A DNA stretch of 41,203 nt. Source: Schleiferiaceae bacterium (lineage in GTDB: Bacteria; Bacteroidota; Bacteroidia; Flavobacteriales; Schleiferiaceae). The position numbers and the translations under genes were made by a program. Position 1 is the first letter of the stretch; every line of letters starts with the position of its first letter. The notes beneath the pieces were generated by a model. The model did no database searches. It saw only the letters and a list, made by a program, of their open reading frames with translations, and was not told the origin of the DNA. Location of the stretch: NCBI GenBank assembly GCA_028357285.1, contig JAOMWM010000010.1, forward strand, positions 1-41,203, read 5' to 3'. Shown here piece after piece: positions 18,270 to 26,541 of this stretch.

Positions 18270-18539
18270 TTAGAGCTTACCGTTTAGGTCAGCGCCAGCT
18301 TTAAACTTAGCTACTTTCTTAGCAGCAATTTTGATAACTGCACCAGTTTGTGGGTTACGACCATCACGAGCTGCACGCTCAGAAACAGAGAAAGAACCGA
18401 AACCTACCAAAGAGATACGGCCACCACCTGCTAGTGTTGAACCTACGTTACCAGTAAATGAGTCTAAAGCTGCTTTAGCTTGTGCTTTAGAGATGCCAGC
18501 GTCTGCTGCCATTGCGTCGATCAATTGTGCTTTGTTCAT
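18270..18539 (-). CDS. HU family DNA-binding protein
   Basis: Small nucleoid protein that bends and coats DNA. The 89 residues begin MNKAQLIDAMAADAGISKAQ (helical dimer part). They contain the beta-saddle GFGSFSV at about 46-52 and the arm region with GRNPQTG at about 60-66, where the proline intercalates into DNA. The length is canonical. It has its own promoter with matching -33 and -7 elements and a strong terminator, so it is probably a highly expressed monocistronic gene. Confidence 0.97.
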   Translation of the reverse strand: MNKAQLIDAMAADAGISKAQAKAALDSFTGNVGSTLAGGGRISLVGFGSFSVSERAARDGRNPQTGAVIKIAAKKVAKFKAGADLNGKL

Positions 18540-18582
18540 TGCAATTAATTTTAATTAGTTAATCATTTTAACGAATGCTTCT

Positions 18583-18613
18583 CAAATATAGATGAAAATT
18601 GCTTGTATGCAAG
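18583..18613 (-). promoter_or_regulatory. Bacteroidota-type promoter of HU
   Basis: On the minus strand, CTTG (18613-18610) is followed by a 19 bp spacer and TATATTTG (18590-18583), matching -33 TTG / -7 TAnnTTTG. Predicted transcription starts near 18578, giving a leader of about 38 nt. A 12 bp palindrome (CTTG TATG CAAG, 18602-18613) covers the -33 box and might be an operator. Confidence 0.75.
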
Positions 18614-18648
18614 TGTTTTCGGGCCTTCAGCTAAAAAAAGTTAATAAC

Positions 18649-18674
18649 TAGCCGAAATTATTCACAATCGGCTA
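18649..18674 (-). terminator. Possible weak terminator after fmt
   Basis: A 7 bp perfect inverted repeat (TAGCCGA / TCGGCTA) with a 12-base loop lies 21 bp after the fmt stop and is followed, after about 9 bases on the minus strand, by a seven-T run. The long loop and the gap before the T-run make it weaker than the other hairpins here. Confidence 0.35.
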
Positions 18675-18695
18675 AAAACTAAGTTTAAATACTTA

Positions 18696-19625
18696 TTAAA
18701 TAAGCAGTAATTCATCTATTTGCATGCCATTTGCAAAGTCTTTTCCCGACATTTGGCGCTTACCAGCAGCTTTTATAGAGGTGATTTCGATGGTTCCTTT
18801 GGAATATTTAAGGAACAAACCGCCCTTTAATCGAAATAATATAGGATTACTACTGGTTGTTTCGGCTACACATATTTCCGCATTCATGAATTTATAGTCT
18901 CCAAAATATGCACCTGGAAACGGACTCAAACCTCTTATTTGATTGATGATTTGGTTGGGAGATTTAGTAAAGTCCAAACTACAGTTTTCCTTATTTAATT
19001 TAGGAGCATGTGTAGCGAGTTCACTGCTTTGGGGCTGAAGTGTACATTGTCCCTTAAAAATAGAATTAACTGTATTCACAACTAAGTCGGCTCCTAAAGG
19101 CATCATTACGTCATGAAGTTCTCCTGCTGTCCAGTTATCACTTATCGCTATTTCTGATTGTTGGATGATAGAACCAGTATCTATATCCTTATCTAGAAAA
19201 AAGGTGGTTACACCGGTCTTCGTATCTCCATTAATTATGGCCCAATTAATAGGAGCCGCTCCTCTGTATGCAGGCAGAAGTGATCCATGCAGGTTAAACG
19301 TTCCTAATGGAGGCATATTCCAAACAACTTCCGGCAACATTCGGAATGCAACTACTACAAATAAGTCGGCATTAAAAGCAGCCAGTTCAGTGAGAAATGC
19401 CGCATCCTTTAGTGAAGTGGGTTGTAGTGTAGGAATACCAAAGTCATTCGCCGCTTTCTTTACAGCACTTTCATGAAGTTTCCTCCCGCGCCCCGCCGGT
19501 TTATCTGCTACAGTCACTACAGCAACCACAGAGATGTTGGCTTGAATCAATGCCTTCAAAGGGGCTACCGCGAATTCCGGGGTCCCCATATATATTATGC
19601 TCTTACCTAAATCTTCTGAGCTCAT
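18696..19625 (-). CDS. fmt: Methionyl-tRNA formyltransferase
   Basis: Formylates initiator Met-tRNA using 10-formyl-THF, the product of FolD encoded at 9120-9995. The 309 residues show IIYMGTPEFAVAPL at the start, KPAGRGRKL, the catalytic signature NLHGSLLPAYRGAAPINWAI, and the D-x-G triad part DKDIDTGSII. A C-terminal tRNA-binding beta domain includes RGLSPFPGAYF. The ATG at 19625 overlaps the end of recQ by 23 bp; a later ATG at the GTPEF motif would remove the first strand and is unlikely. Confidence 0.96.
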   Translation of the reverse strand: MSSEDLGKSIIYMGTPEFAVAPLKALIQANISVVAVVTVADKPAGRGRKLHESAVKKAANDFGIPTLQPTSLKDAAFLTELAAFNADLFVVVAFRMLPEVVWNMPPLGTFNLHGSLLPAYRGAAPINWAIINGDTKTGVTTFFLDKDIDTGSIIQQSEIAISDNWTAGELHDVMMPLGADLVVNTVNSIFKGQCTLQPQSSELATHAPKLNKENCSLDFTKSPNQIINQIRGLSPFPGAYFGDYKFMNAEICVAETTSSNPILFRLKGGLFLKYSKGTIEITSIKAAGKRQMSGKDFANGMQIDELLLI

Positions 19626-21408
19626 CTACTGAACAATTTAAATCAAACCAAATATCGTCAATTGTATTCCCTTCGGAAAGGAGCTGTTTTACTTTGTGTT
19701 CATCTGGATAATGGTCATGTAAACAGCTACTACATTTCCCGCAAGGCTGCACTTCCGTGCTTTGTCCAAAGTACTTTGATAATTCAATAAATATGCATTC
19801 TTCGCTATTTAATAATGACAGCATGGCCTGTGCTCTTTCTACTTTACTTTGAAGCCAACTGTCTAAAAATGATTTCGGAAAATGCAGATGCCTCTTATGG
19901 GGTCTTGGATCCATAAGGGTGATTGAACTTCCGGATGTTTCAGGGAGGTACTTTAATAGTCCTTTCTCTTCGAAATAAGAAAGACTACGTTCGAACTGTT
20001 GAGGGGTAAGCATAGCTAAAGCGGCACATTTCTTAAGATGAATACGAGCCGGTTGGTGCATGGCGTGCGGATATATACGCAGGAGTTGTATGAGCAGCTC
20101 TCCTTCTTGTCGTTGTAATTTTTCCCATTGAAGAGGTTTGCTAGTAAATTCTAGTGCGGGCCAAATTTGACTACTTTCTTGAAATTGCCAATAGCCCCTA
20201 TGTTGAAGTAGTTTTATGTAGGACAACGCCACAGGTACACTCATATTAAAATCATTTGCCAGAGCGACGATACTAAAGGGATAAGCAGTGTCCTCTCCTG
20301 TGCCTACTGCAATTTGAAATCTGCTGCAAAATTTATTATAGAATTCTAGGGCTTTAATGGGATCTGGTAAATCCGTTATTCCTTTCTGTAATCTTGCCAC
20401 ATCTTGCTGATGGAAGAGTAGGTAGGCTGAAGCTTCTTGACCACCTCGACCACCTCGACCCACCTCCTGGTAATACCCTTCTAATGTATCGGGTACGTCC
20501 CAATGCACGACCCAGTTGACATCGCTTTTATCGATTCCCATTCCGAAAGCAGTAGTACTAACTATCATTCTAAGTTCATTCGAAAGCCAAGCCTCTTGAC
20601 GTTGTTCTTTTACGTCGGGTAATAAGCCGGCATGATAGTAATCTGCAGAATGACCATTGTTTTGCAGCAGTTCTGCTAATGACTCGCAACTGCGTCTGGT
20701 TTTAGCATAAATTATCCCAGTACCTTCTAAACGCTTTAGCAGTCGAAACAATTGACGCTCTTTATTGGGTGTGAATTTTATGTACAAATGAAGATTTTCC
20801 CTTCGAATAGAGTCTTCAAACACCTTCGCATTTGCTATCAGCAAAGCTTCTGCTAAATCTTTTTTTACTCTGGGAGTAGCGGAGGCAGTTAAGGCCAAAA
20901 CAGGAACATCAGGCTTCAACGTCCTTAGAATATGTACGTTTAGATATGACGGTCGAAAATCGAAGCCCCATTGCGAAATACAATGCGCTTCATCAATAGC
21001 TATTAACCCGATATCTGCATGCTTAATGTATTCCTGAAACAATTCACTATTTAGTCGTTCGGGTGCAAAAAAGGCAAACTTATACTGTCCAAAACGAATG
21101 TTTCTAAAAGCTTCATCTAGTTTACGTGGAGTGTAGGAGCCTTTAAAATGATAACTTTTAATACCGCGACCCTCAAGACCCTTTTGTTGGTCACTCATAA
21201 GAGCCACCAATGGGCTAATCACGAGTGTTACTCCCGGCAGTACTAAGCCTGGAACTTGATAACAGATAGACTTCCCACCACCCGTTGGTAGCAGCCCTAT
21301 AGTATCATGACCGCTTAGTATATGTGCAATGATATTCTCTTGCAATCCTCGAAACCCAGGATAGCCCCAATAAGTTTTTAGTACATCTAGTGCCTTTTGT
21401 TTACTCAT
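19603..21408 (-). CDS. recQ: RecQ family ATP-dependent DNA helicase
   Basis: A 3'-5' superfamily 2 helicase of 601 residues. Motifs in order: 0/Q (FRGLQENII), I (LPTGGGKSICYQ, about 40-51), Ia (ISPLVALMSDQ), II (AIDEAHCISQWG), III (LALTASATP), IV-VI (ATAFGMGIDKSDVNWVVHWD; QEVGRGGRGG). A winged-helix-like region follows, then cysteines near the C-terminus (CGKCSSCL) that may be the zinc ligands. No HRDC domain; the chain ends in a short helical tail (LLSEGNTIDDIW). It is shorter than typical Bacteroidota RecQ proteins of about 700 residues. It overlaps the upstream ATPase gene by 4 bp (ATGA) and fmt by 23 bp. Confidence 0.92.
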   Translation of the reverse strand: MSKQKALDVLKTYWGYPGFRGLQENIIAHILSGHDTIGLLPTGGGKSICYQVPGLVLPGVTLVISPLVALMSDQQKGLEGRGIKSYHFKGSYTPRKLDEAFRNIRFGQYKFAFFAPERLNSELFQEYIKHADIGLIAIDEAHCISQWGFDFRPSYLNVHILRTLKPDVPVLALTASATPRVKKDLAEALLIANAKVFEDSIRRENLHLYIKFTPNKERQLFRLLKRLEGTGIIYAKTRRSCESLAELLQNNGHSADYYHAGLLPDVKEQRQEAWLSNELRMIVSTTAFGMGIDKSDVNWVVHWDVPDTLEGYYQEVGRGGRGGQEASAYLLFHQQDVARLQKGITDLPDPIKALEFYNKFCSRFQIAVGTGEDTAYPFSIVALANDFNMSVPVALSYIKLLQHRGYWQFQESSQIWPALEFTSKPLQWEKLQRQEGELLIQLLRIYPHAMHQPARIHLKKCAALAMLTPQQFERSLSYFEEKGLLKYLPETSGSSITLMDPRPHKRHLHFPKSFLDSWLQSKVERAQAMLSLLNSEECIFIELSKYFGQSTEVQPCGKCSSCLHDHYPDEHKVKQLLSEGNTIDDIWFDLNCSVDELRRFR

Positions 21409-21932
21409 AAATGTGCCTTAATAAAGGCGACACGCTCCTCGACACTGAGCATGGGAACTTCAATCAAATGATATCCTTTTTCGCGGTAGGCTTGTTTTAA
21501 ATAAGCGTCCACTTCAATACAATCTTCTAATGTTTCCATGCGCTGTTTATCCAGACTATGAATCTCTGGCCAAACGGGTAAAAAGAACACTGCATCAAAA
21601 TGCGTTCGCTCCAATTCCTCTGACCATTTTTCTGTCAACTGCGTTTCACCTTTTATAAGATACGCGTATGCATCGAGGTTCGTGCGATCATAGAAATTAA
21701 TTTTTCCTAACACAGCGTTTGAATATTGTTGATTGCGCAACTGCCAAACGACCTCGGTGAAAGCATTTAAGTCTTTCCATGGCAAAATATCTGTGCCTTC
21801 ATCTAGACTTTGTTGAATAATCTCCCGCGCCTGTTCATGAAAAACAGGGTAGCCCAATGACTCCAAAGCCGCACTAAGTGTTGTTTTTCCTGTAGCGGGC
21901 GCACCCGTTATTGCAATTCTCTTCGTTTTCAA
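21405..21932 (-). CDS. Small P-loop ATPase (AAA_28/nucleotide-kinase-like)
   Basis: A 175-residue cytoplasmic protein beginning KRIAITGAPATGKTTL, a Walker A motif. It continues with FHEQAREII and FYDRTNLDAYAYLI, features of the predicted-ATPase family often called AAA family ATPase. The substrate is unknown, although the fold resembles nucleoside or nicotinamide-riboside kinases. I choose the TTG at 21932, two codons before KRIAITG, because relatives start there. The only upstream in-frame ATG (22004) would overlap the divergent OmpA-family gene. Its stop overlaps the recQ ATG. The start is the least certain point. Confidence 0.75.
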   Translation of the reverse strand: MKTKRIAITGAPATGKTTLSAALESLGYPVFHEQAREIIQQSLDEGTDILPWKDLNAFTEVVWQLRNQQYSNAVLGKINFYDRTNLDAYAYLIKGETQLTEKWSEELERTHFDAVFFLPVWPEIHSLDKQRMETLEDCIEVDAYLKQAYREKGYHLIEVPMLSVEERVAFIKAHL

Positions 21933-21973
21933 TAGGATTGAGATATCTTCGTAGAACCTCAAAAATACTTCTA

Positions 21974-23896
21974 ATGCGCCGAATTCTTTTCGTCTTATTG
22001 CCACTTATTCTTCTAAGCTTTTCCACAAACGGACAAAGTAGAGCGGCAATTCAACAATTTCAAAAGGCCCAAGAGGCTTTTAGGAACGGTGCGGAAGACC
22101 AAGGATGGAAACATCTTAATAAAAGTATGAGTAAAGGGAAAGGTATTTATTACCAGCCTTATATCTACGCTGGAGATCAATCATTTCGAAATGGCGCGTA
22201 CATTGCCTCGCTTGGGTATTATGAAGAAGCCTTAGACATACAAGAGCTTTCGAGCATTCATTTAAAAATGAGTATTGTTTTTAAATACCTATTTCAATGG
22301 GAGCAGAGTATTCGTTCGATGGAACTTTATATCAATACCGCTCGATTATCTCGAGACCGAACGGCACAGGCTCAAAAAGAATTAGGTAATCTAAAGTTTA
22401 CGCGGGGAGAATACGATGCATACGTGGCGCAGAACTTTAATTACAACATTCAAAAATTAAGTTTTTCAACAGACGATCTCGAATATTTTCCGACTATTTC
22501 AGGAGATTCGGAGTATCTCGTTTATACGAATAGAGACATTAGCGGTAGCAGGCCAACAGATGAAGACCTATTCATGGGAACCCTAGACGGAATGGCTCGA
22601 AACGGACAACCTTTAGAGGGAAATTTAAATTCAGTTCTGAATGAAGGGGCTGCAAGTGTTAGTGCAGATGGCCAATTCATGGTGCTCACCGTTTGTAATC
22701 GACCGGACGGCAAAGGCAAATGCGATTTGTATTACAGTTACTGGAATCCGAATGATGGTTGGGAAACTCCTAAGCCATTGCCTGGCGATATTAATACTGG
22801 AAGATGGGAAAGTCAGCCCAGTTTAGGGCCAGATGGACAAACCATTTACTTTGTTCGAGGTGAGAACAGCATGGGAGCTGATATGGATATATTCGTATCC
22901 ACATTGGGAATAGATGGAAACTGGAGTAAAGGAAAAAAATTACCGAAATCGATCAATAGTCCGGATCGTGAGAGTAGCCCTTTCATTCATTTTGACGGAA
23001 AAACCCTTTATTTTAGATCGGAACGGAGCCCATCTTTAGGCGGATCGGATTTTTTTAAGTGTACTCGTCTGACCGATTCTACCTGGTCAGAAGCGGTGAA
23101 TCTAGGATTTCCCTTAAACAGTTTTGGAGAAGAATTTTCGATGGTCATCGATAAGTCCGGGACATTTGGTTTCCTCGCTTCTGATCGAGGAAATGAGATC
23201 TTACCGGATTACACCACTATGACCGCATTAGATCTTTACAGATTCGATTTGCCCGAACATTTGCAACCCGAAGCCCGCGAGAATTATGATATTGTTATTG
23301 TGGATAGCTTGAGCAACAAAGCGATCGGAAATGCTACTGTTCAGCTGTACAATGATGAAGGTGTCCAATTTTTCAATGGCACTAGCAGCCAATACACCGG
23401 GAGGGTGCGTCTCATGACAGATTTCTCCGACATAAGGGTAGCGGCCTATAAGAATGGTTATGTACCTTATTCTGGAGGTATTTCACGTCTGGATTACATT
23501 GCAGCACCACTGCATGGACCGAATGTAGCTTACATTAAATTGGTACCTGTAAGAACAGGTAGTCGTTTCGCTTTAAAAAACATTTTATTTGAATTGGACG
23601 AAAGCACGTTGAGGCCGGGGAGTGAGAAGGAATTGGCCCTGCTTTTTCTAATGTTAATGGATGCGCCAAAATTACAGGCAACCATTATTGGTCATACGGA
23701 TAATCAGGGCAATCAATCCTACAACCAATCGCTCAGTGAAGCCCGTGCAGAGGCCGTCCTGAAATGGTTGGTAGCGAAAGGAATACCTGCTGCACGCTTG
23801 AATTATGAAGGGCGTGGTATGGATGAACCTATATCCTCAAACGATACGGAAAGGGGCAGGGCACTCAATAGAAGAACAGAGGTAATACTCCGTTAA
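21974..23896 (+). CDS. OmpA-family protein with TPR, beta-propeller and CRD domains (PorE-like architecture)
   Basis: A 640-residue envelope protein. A signal peptide (MRRILFVLLPLILLSFSTNGQ) precedes a TPR-like region (about 22-150). A PD40/WD40-like propeller follows (about 160-430) with repeats of the type SxDGxxxxF (SADGQFMVL, GPDGQTIYF, HFDGKTLYF). Next is a CRD-type beta sandwich (about 435-525), then an OmpA_C peptidoglycan-binding domain (about 530-640; IIGHTDNQGN, LNRRTEV). The same domain order occurs in PorE, the T9SS subunit that links to peptidoglycan, but PorE is a lipoprotein and no lipobox cysteine is seen here. Identity as PorE is therefore not claimed. The start is placed at 21974 because of the signal peptide. 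Confidence 0.85.
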   Translation: MRRILFVLLPLILLSFSTNGQSRAAIQQFQKAQEAFRNGAEDQGWKHLNKSMSKGKGIYYQPYIYAGDQSFRNGAYIASLGYYEEALDIQELSSIHLKMSIVFKYLFQWEQSIRSMELYINTARLSRDRTAQAQKELGNLKFTRGEYDAYVAQNFNYNIQKLSFSTDDLEYFPTISGDSEYLVYTNRDISGSRPTDEDLFMGTLDGMARNGQPLEGNLNSVLNEGAASVSADGQFMVLTVCNRPDGKGKCDLYYSYWNPNDGWETPKPLPGDINTGRWESQPSLGPDGQTIYFVRGENSMGADMDIFVSTLGIDGNWSKGKKLPKSINSPDRESSPFIHFDGKTLYFRSERSPSLGGSDFFKCTRLTDSTWSEAVNLGFPLNSFGEEFSMVIDKSGTFGFLASDRGNEILPDYTTMTALDLYRFDLPEHLQPEARENYDIVIVDSLSNKAIGNATVQLYNDEGVQFFNGTSSQYTGRVRLMTDFSDIRVAAYKNGYVPYSGGISRLDYIAAPLHGPNVAYIKLVPVRTGSRFALKNILFELDESTLRPGSEKELALLFLMLMDAPKLQATIIGHTDNQGNQSYNQSLSEARAEAVLKWLVAKGIPAARLNYEGRGMDEPISSNDTERGRALNRRTEVILR

Positions 23897-25158
23897 TTTT
23901 CGTATTTCTCCTTCCAAAGGGCTTGCTGCTGCGCGCTCAGTTGTTGTTCTTTTAAATTACCGGAAGCTTTCCAAAGCGTCGTTCCCGAAAGCTCTTTAGG
24001 TAAGTATTCTTGGGATACAAAGCTACCCGAGTAATCGTGTGGGTAGAGGTACCCTTTGCCATGACCTAAATCCTTTGCTAAAGCACTAGAGGCATTTTTA
24101 AGATGGTCAGGGGTCTCTAAATTTCCAGTTTGCTGAACGAGTTTCTGAGCAGCATTTATTGCATCGTAGGCACTGCTAGACTTCGGAGAGGTAGCCAGGT
24201 AGATTACGCACTGACTAAGAATAATACGACTTTCGGGCCAACCAACGCGTTCCACTGCACTAAAGGTTTCATTTGCAAGCATCAACGCATTTGGATTCGC
24301 TAATCCAATATCTTCTGAGGCAGAAATAATTAATCTGCGCGCAATGAATTTTACATCCTCACCTCCCTCAATCATGCGTGCGAGATAATAAACGGCTGCT
24401 TGCGGGTCCGAACCGCGTATAGATTTGATGAAAGCTGAGATAATGTTATAATGCTCATCACCGCCTTTATCATAACGAATTTGAGCATTCGTAAGTACGC
24501 TTTGAGCGAATTCTTCATTTATAGGAACACCTGATTTTCCTTGCTGATAGCAGAGTTCGATAAGATTATATAATTTCCTAGCGTCACCCATACTTTGGCG
24601 GATTAGGAAGTCGTGTGCCGTGATACTTAGCTTCTTACTCAAGGCGAATTCTGTAGCATTTGCAAGGTCTATCATTTTAGATAAATCCTGTTTTGCGTGC
24701 GAATTCAATACATACACTTGCATCCTAGAGAGTAGGGCTGCATTAATCTCAAATGAAGGGTTTTCTGTTGTTGCTCCGATCAATGTGATCCAACCACGTT
24801 CTACTGCATGCAATAGGCTGTCTTGTTGTCCCTTGTTGAATCGATGGATCTCGTCGATAAATAGAATAGGACGTTTCGTTTCAAAGAGATTCTTTTTTTC
24901 AGCAGTTGCCAGCACTTCTCGTACATCCTTAACGCCTGCATTTACAGCACTTAACTGATATAACGGGGCATCTAATTCTTTTGCTAAGAGCAATGCTAAA
25001 GTGGTTTTTCCTACTCCGGGAGGACCCCAAAGCACTATAGATGGCAGTCTGCCTACCTCTAGACTTTTGCGTAAGGCGCCATTTTGACCTACTAAATGGT
25101 CTTGGCCTAGATATTGGTCTAACGTTTGTGGTCGGAGCTGTTCTGCAAGCGGTTTCAT
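23893..25158 (-). CDS. rarA: Replication-associated recombination protein A (RarA/MgsA)
   Basis: AAA+ ATPase of the clamp-loader clade acting at stalled replication forks. The 421 residues contain the N-terminal PLAEQLRPQTLDQYLGQDHLVG, Walker A GPPGVGKTTL, Walker B LFIDEIHRFNKGQQD, sensor 1 LIGATTENPSFEIN, and the arginine-finger region LLSRMQVY. The C-terminal MgsA tetramerisation domain has GGEDVKFIARRLIISASEDIGLANP and HDYSGSFVSQEYLP. Full length. Its stop overlaps the 3' end of the PorE-like gene by 4 bp (convergent), and its start is 26 bp from the divergent rhomboid gene. Confidence 0.96.
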   Translation of the reverse strand: MKPLAEQLRPQTLDQYLGQDHLVGQNGALRKSLEVGRLPSIVLWGPPGVGKTTLALLLAKELDAPLYQLSAVNAGVKDVREVLATAEKKNLFETKRPILFIDEIHRFNKGQQDSLLHAVERGWITLIGATTENPSFEINAALLSRMQVYVLNSHAKQDLSKMIDLANATEFALSKKLSITAHDFLIRQSMGDARKLYNLIELCYQQGKSGVPINEEFAQSVLTNAQIRYDKGGDEHYNIISAFIKSIRGSDPQAAVYYLARMIEGGEDVKFIARRLIISASEDIGLANPNALMLANETFSAVERVGWPESRIILSQCVIYLATSPKSSSAYDAINAAQKLVQQTGNLETPDHLKNASSALAKDLGHGKGYLYPHDYSGSFVSQEYLPKELSGTTLWKASGNLKEQQLSAQQQALWKEKYEN

Positions 25159-25184
25159 TACTCGAAAGTAACTATCTTTTCGCT

Positions 25185-25931
25185 ATGTCAGGTTGGTCAA
25201 AATACGGAATTCACAAAGGGCTGTTTTTATGGCCGAGCATCTGGGTTGGAGTAACCGTATTTAGTTTTGGATTAGAACAAGCCCTTAATGCCAATTTCGC
25301 TTCGCTCGGTCTCTATCCTGGTCAACTCTCCGGTGCGTGGCACATTCTTACGTTTCCGCTGATCCACGGTGATTTTAACCACTTATTCGCGAACACCATT
25401 AGTCTATTCTTCGTAGGCACATTACTGCGATATTCTTTTCCTAAAATATTTGATCGCGTTTGGATGCTTGCTTTTCTTTTACCAGGTATAGGACTTTGGT
25501 TTATCGGAAGACCAAATTTTCATATCGGTGCAAGTGCTTGGCTTTATGCGCTGGTCAGTTTTATATTTTTTAGTGGCATACTTCGGTTCCATGTTAAACT
25601 GCTTGCACAAAGCATGTTGATGGTATTTCTCTACGGTTCTTTTGTTTGGGGGGTATTACCGCACGATCCCACCATCAGTTGGGAAGGACACCTTAGCGGA
25701 GCTATAGCTGGACTCATCTTAGCACTCTACTATCGTCAGATTGAACCTATTGAGGCGTTACGTGATGATCCCATTCAACACGAGGAGGTTACCTGGGAGG
25801 ACTGGAAAGATCCAATGGATAGGGAAGTAGAATTTGAAGAAGTTAAAGGTGTGCAGCATAGACCATCGAAACCGCAGTCAACGCAGCAGTTTCGGTACGA
25901 AGACGGCTCTGCCCCAGATGAATGGGTGTAA
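25185..25931 (+). CDS. Rhomboid family intramembrane serine protease
   Basis: A 248-residue multi-pass membrane protein with about six hydrophobic helices. Oxyanion-type residues are His66 and Asn70 in HLFAN, the catalytic serine is Ser117 in IGASAWLYAL, and the catalytic histidine is His169 in EGHLSGAIAG. The serine motif reads GASA instead of the usual GxSG. The soluble C-terminal tail (about 190-248) is acidic (HEEVTWEDW) and its last 29 residues lie antisense to the end of rsmE. I chose the ATG at 25185 because the upstream in-frame extension would overlap rarA. Confidence 0.88.
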   Translation: MSGWSKYGIHKGLFLWPSIWVGVTVFSFGLEQALNANFASLGLYPGQLSGAWHILTFPLIHGDFNHLFANTISLFFVGTLLRYSFPKIFDRVWMLAFLLPGIGLWFIGRPNFHIGASAWLYALVSFIFFSGILRFHVKLLAQSMLMVFLYGSFVWGVLPHDPTISWEGHLSGAIAGLILALYYRQIEPIEALRDDPIQHEEVTWEDWKDPMDREVEFEEVKGVQHRPSKPQSTQQFRYEDGSAPDEWV

Positions 25932-26541
25932 AACCCGCTTGCTGGGCAGATTGAACTTCAGCCGGCGTGAAATCACCTTCAGGTCCTATAAGAACAATCA
26001 AGGATTCTGATGGAGCAATTTCTGTGAAAGCCGTTCGCTCAGTATCCTCGCAATGGGCGATACAACGGGTACCTTCTAAATTCCCTGAAACAAAGTCCTC
26101 GAACGAAGTTAGAGGATCGATTACAGGAAGGCGCCCTTTCAAACTTTGTTTAGTAGCGCTTAAAGCTACCTTGAATAAGCGTTCGTCTTTGATAACCTTA
26201 CGTTCACTGCGATCACAACGTAGTGGAATGATGCGTGACACACCTAGTTCGATTGACTTCTCAAGGAACCATTCGAACCGATCCATATTTTTTGTTGGGG
26301 CGACGGCAATAGTAAGGTCATAGGGAACGTCCCCCCATCGCTTCTCCTCAAGCTTATAAGATCCTTCTACTTCACGTTTCGAAGCGACTTCAATAGTTCC
26401 GGAATATAAGTTCCCGTCCCCAGTGATGAAGTGTATAGAATCACCTGCATTCTTTCTTAGAACACGCACGCAATGATTGATTTCACTTTCGTGTAACTTA
26501 AATCTCGGGTGAATTATATGTCCATAAAAGAGCTGCATCAA
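25843..26541 (-). CDS. rsmE: 16S rRNA (uracil1498-N3)-methyltransferase RsmE
   Basis: SPOUT-class methyltransferase that modifies U1498 of 16S rRNA. The 232 residues have an N-terminal PUA-like domain (MMQLFYGHII... HCVRVLRKNAGD). The knotted domain shows VAPTKNMDRFEWFLEKSIELGV, IIPLRCDRSERK, IGPEGDFTPAE and the SAM-binding HLGQSRLRTETAAL at the end. The C-terminus is normal, so the 89 bp antiparallel overlap with the rhomboid gene falls in its conserved catalytic region. Its start overlaps the tsaD stop by 4 bp, suggesting a tsaD-rsmE operon. Confidence 0.96.
   Translation of the reverse strand: MMQLFYGHIIHPRFKLHESEINHCVRVLRKNAGDSIHFITGDGNLYSGTIEVASKREVEGSYKLEEKRWGDVPYDLTIAVAPTKNMDRFEWFLEKSIELGVSRIIPLRCDRSERKVIKDERLFKVALSATKQSLKGRLPVIDPLTSFEDFVSGNLEGTRCIAHCEDTERTAFTEIAPSESLIVLIGPEGDFTPAEVQSAQQAGFTPIHLGQSRLRTETAALTAVSMVYAAHL

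Noticed and set aside
19603-21408. Truncated recQ pseudogene because of its 601-residue length
   Set aside because: All helicase motifs and the terminal cysteine motif are intact; only the dispensable HRDC domain is absent.
24620-24958. 112-codon plus-strand frame inside rarA
   Set aside because: Opposite the Walker A/B region of rarA; the frame is open because of codon bias, and no domain is visible.
25967-26323. 118-codon plus-strand frame inside rsmE
   Set aside because: Antisense shadow of the conserved RsmE core, with no start signal and no recognisable domain.
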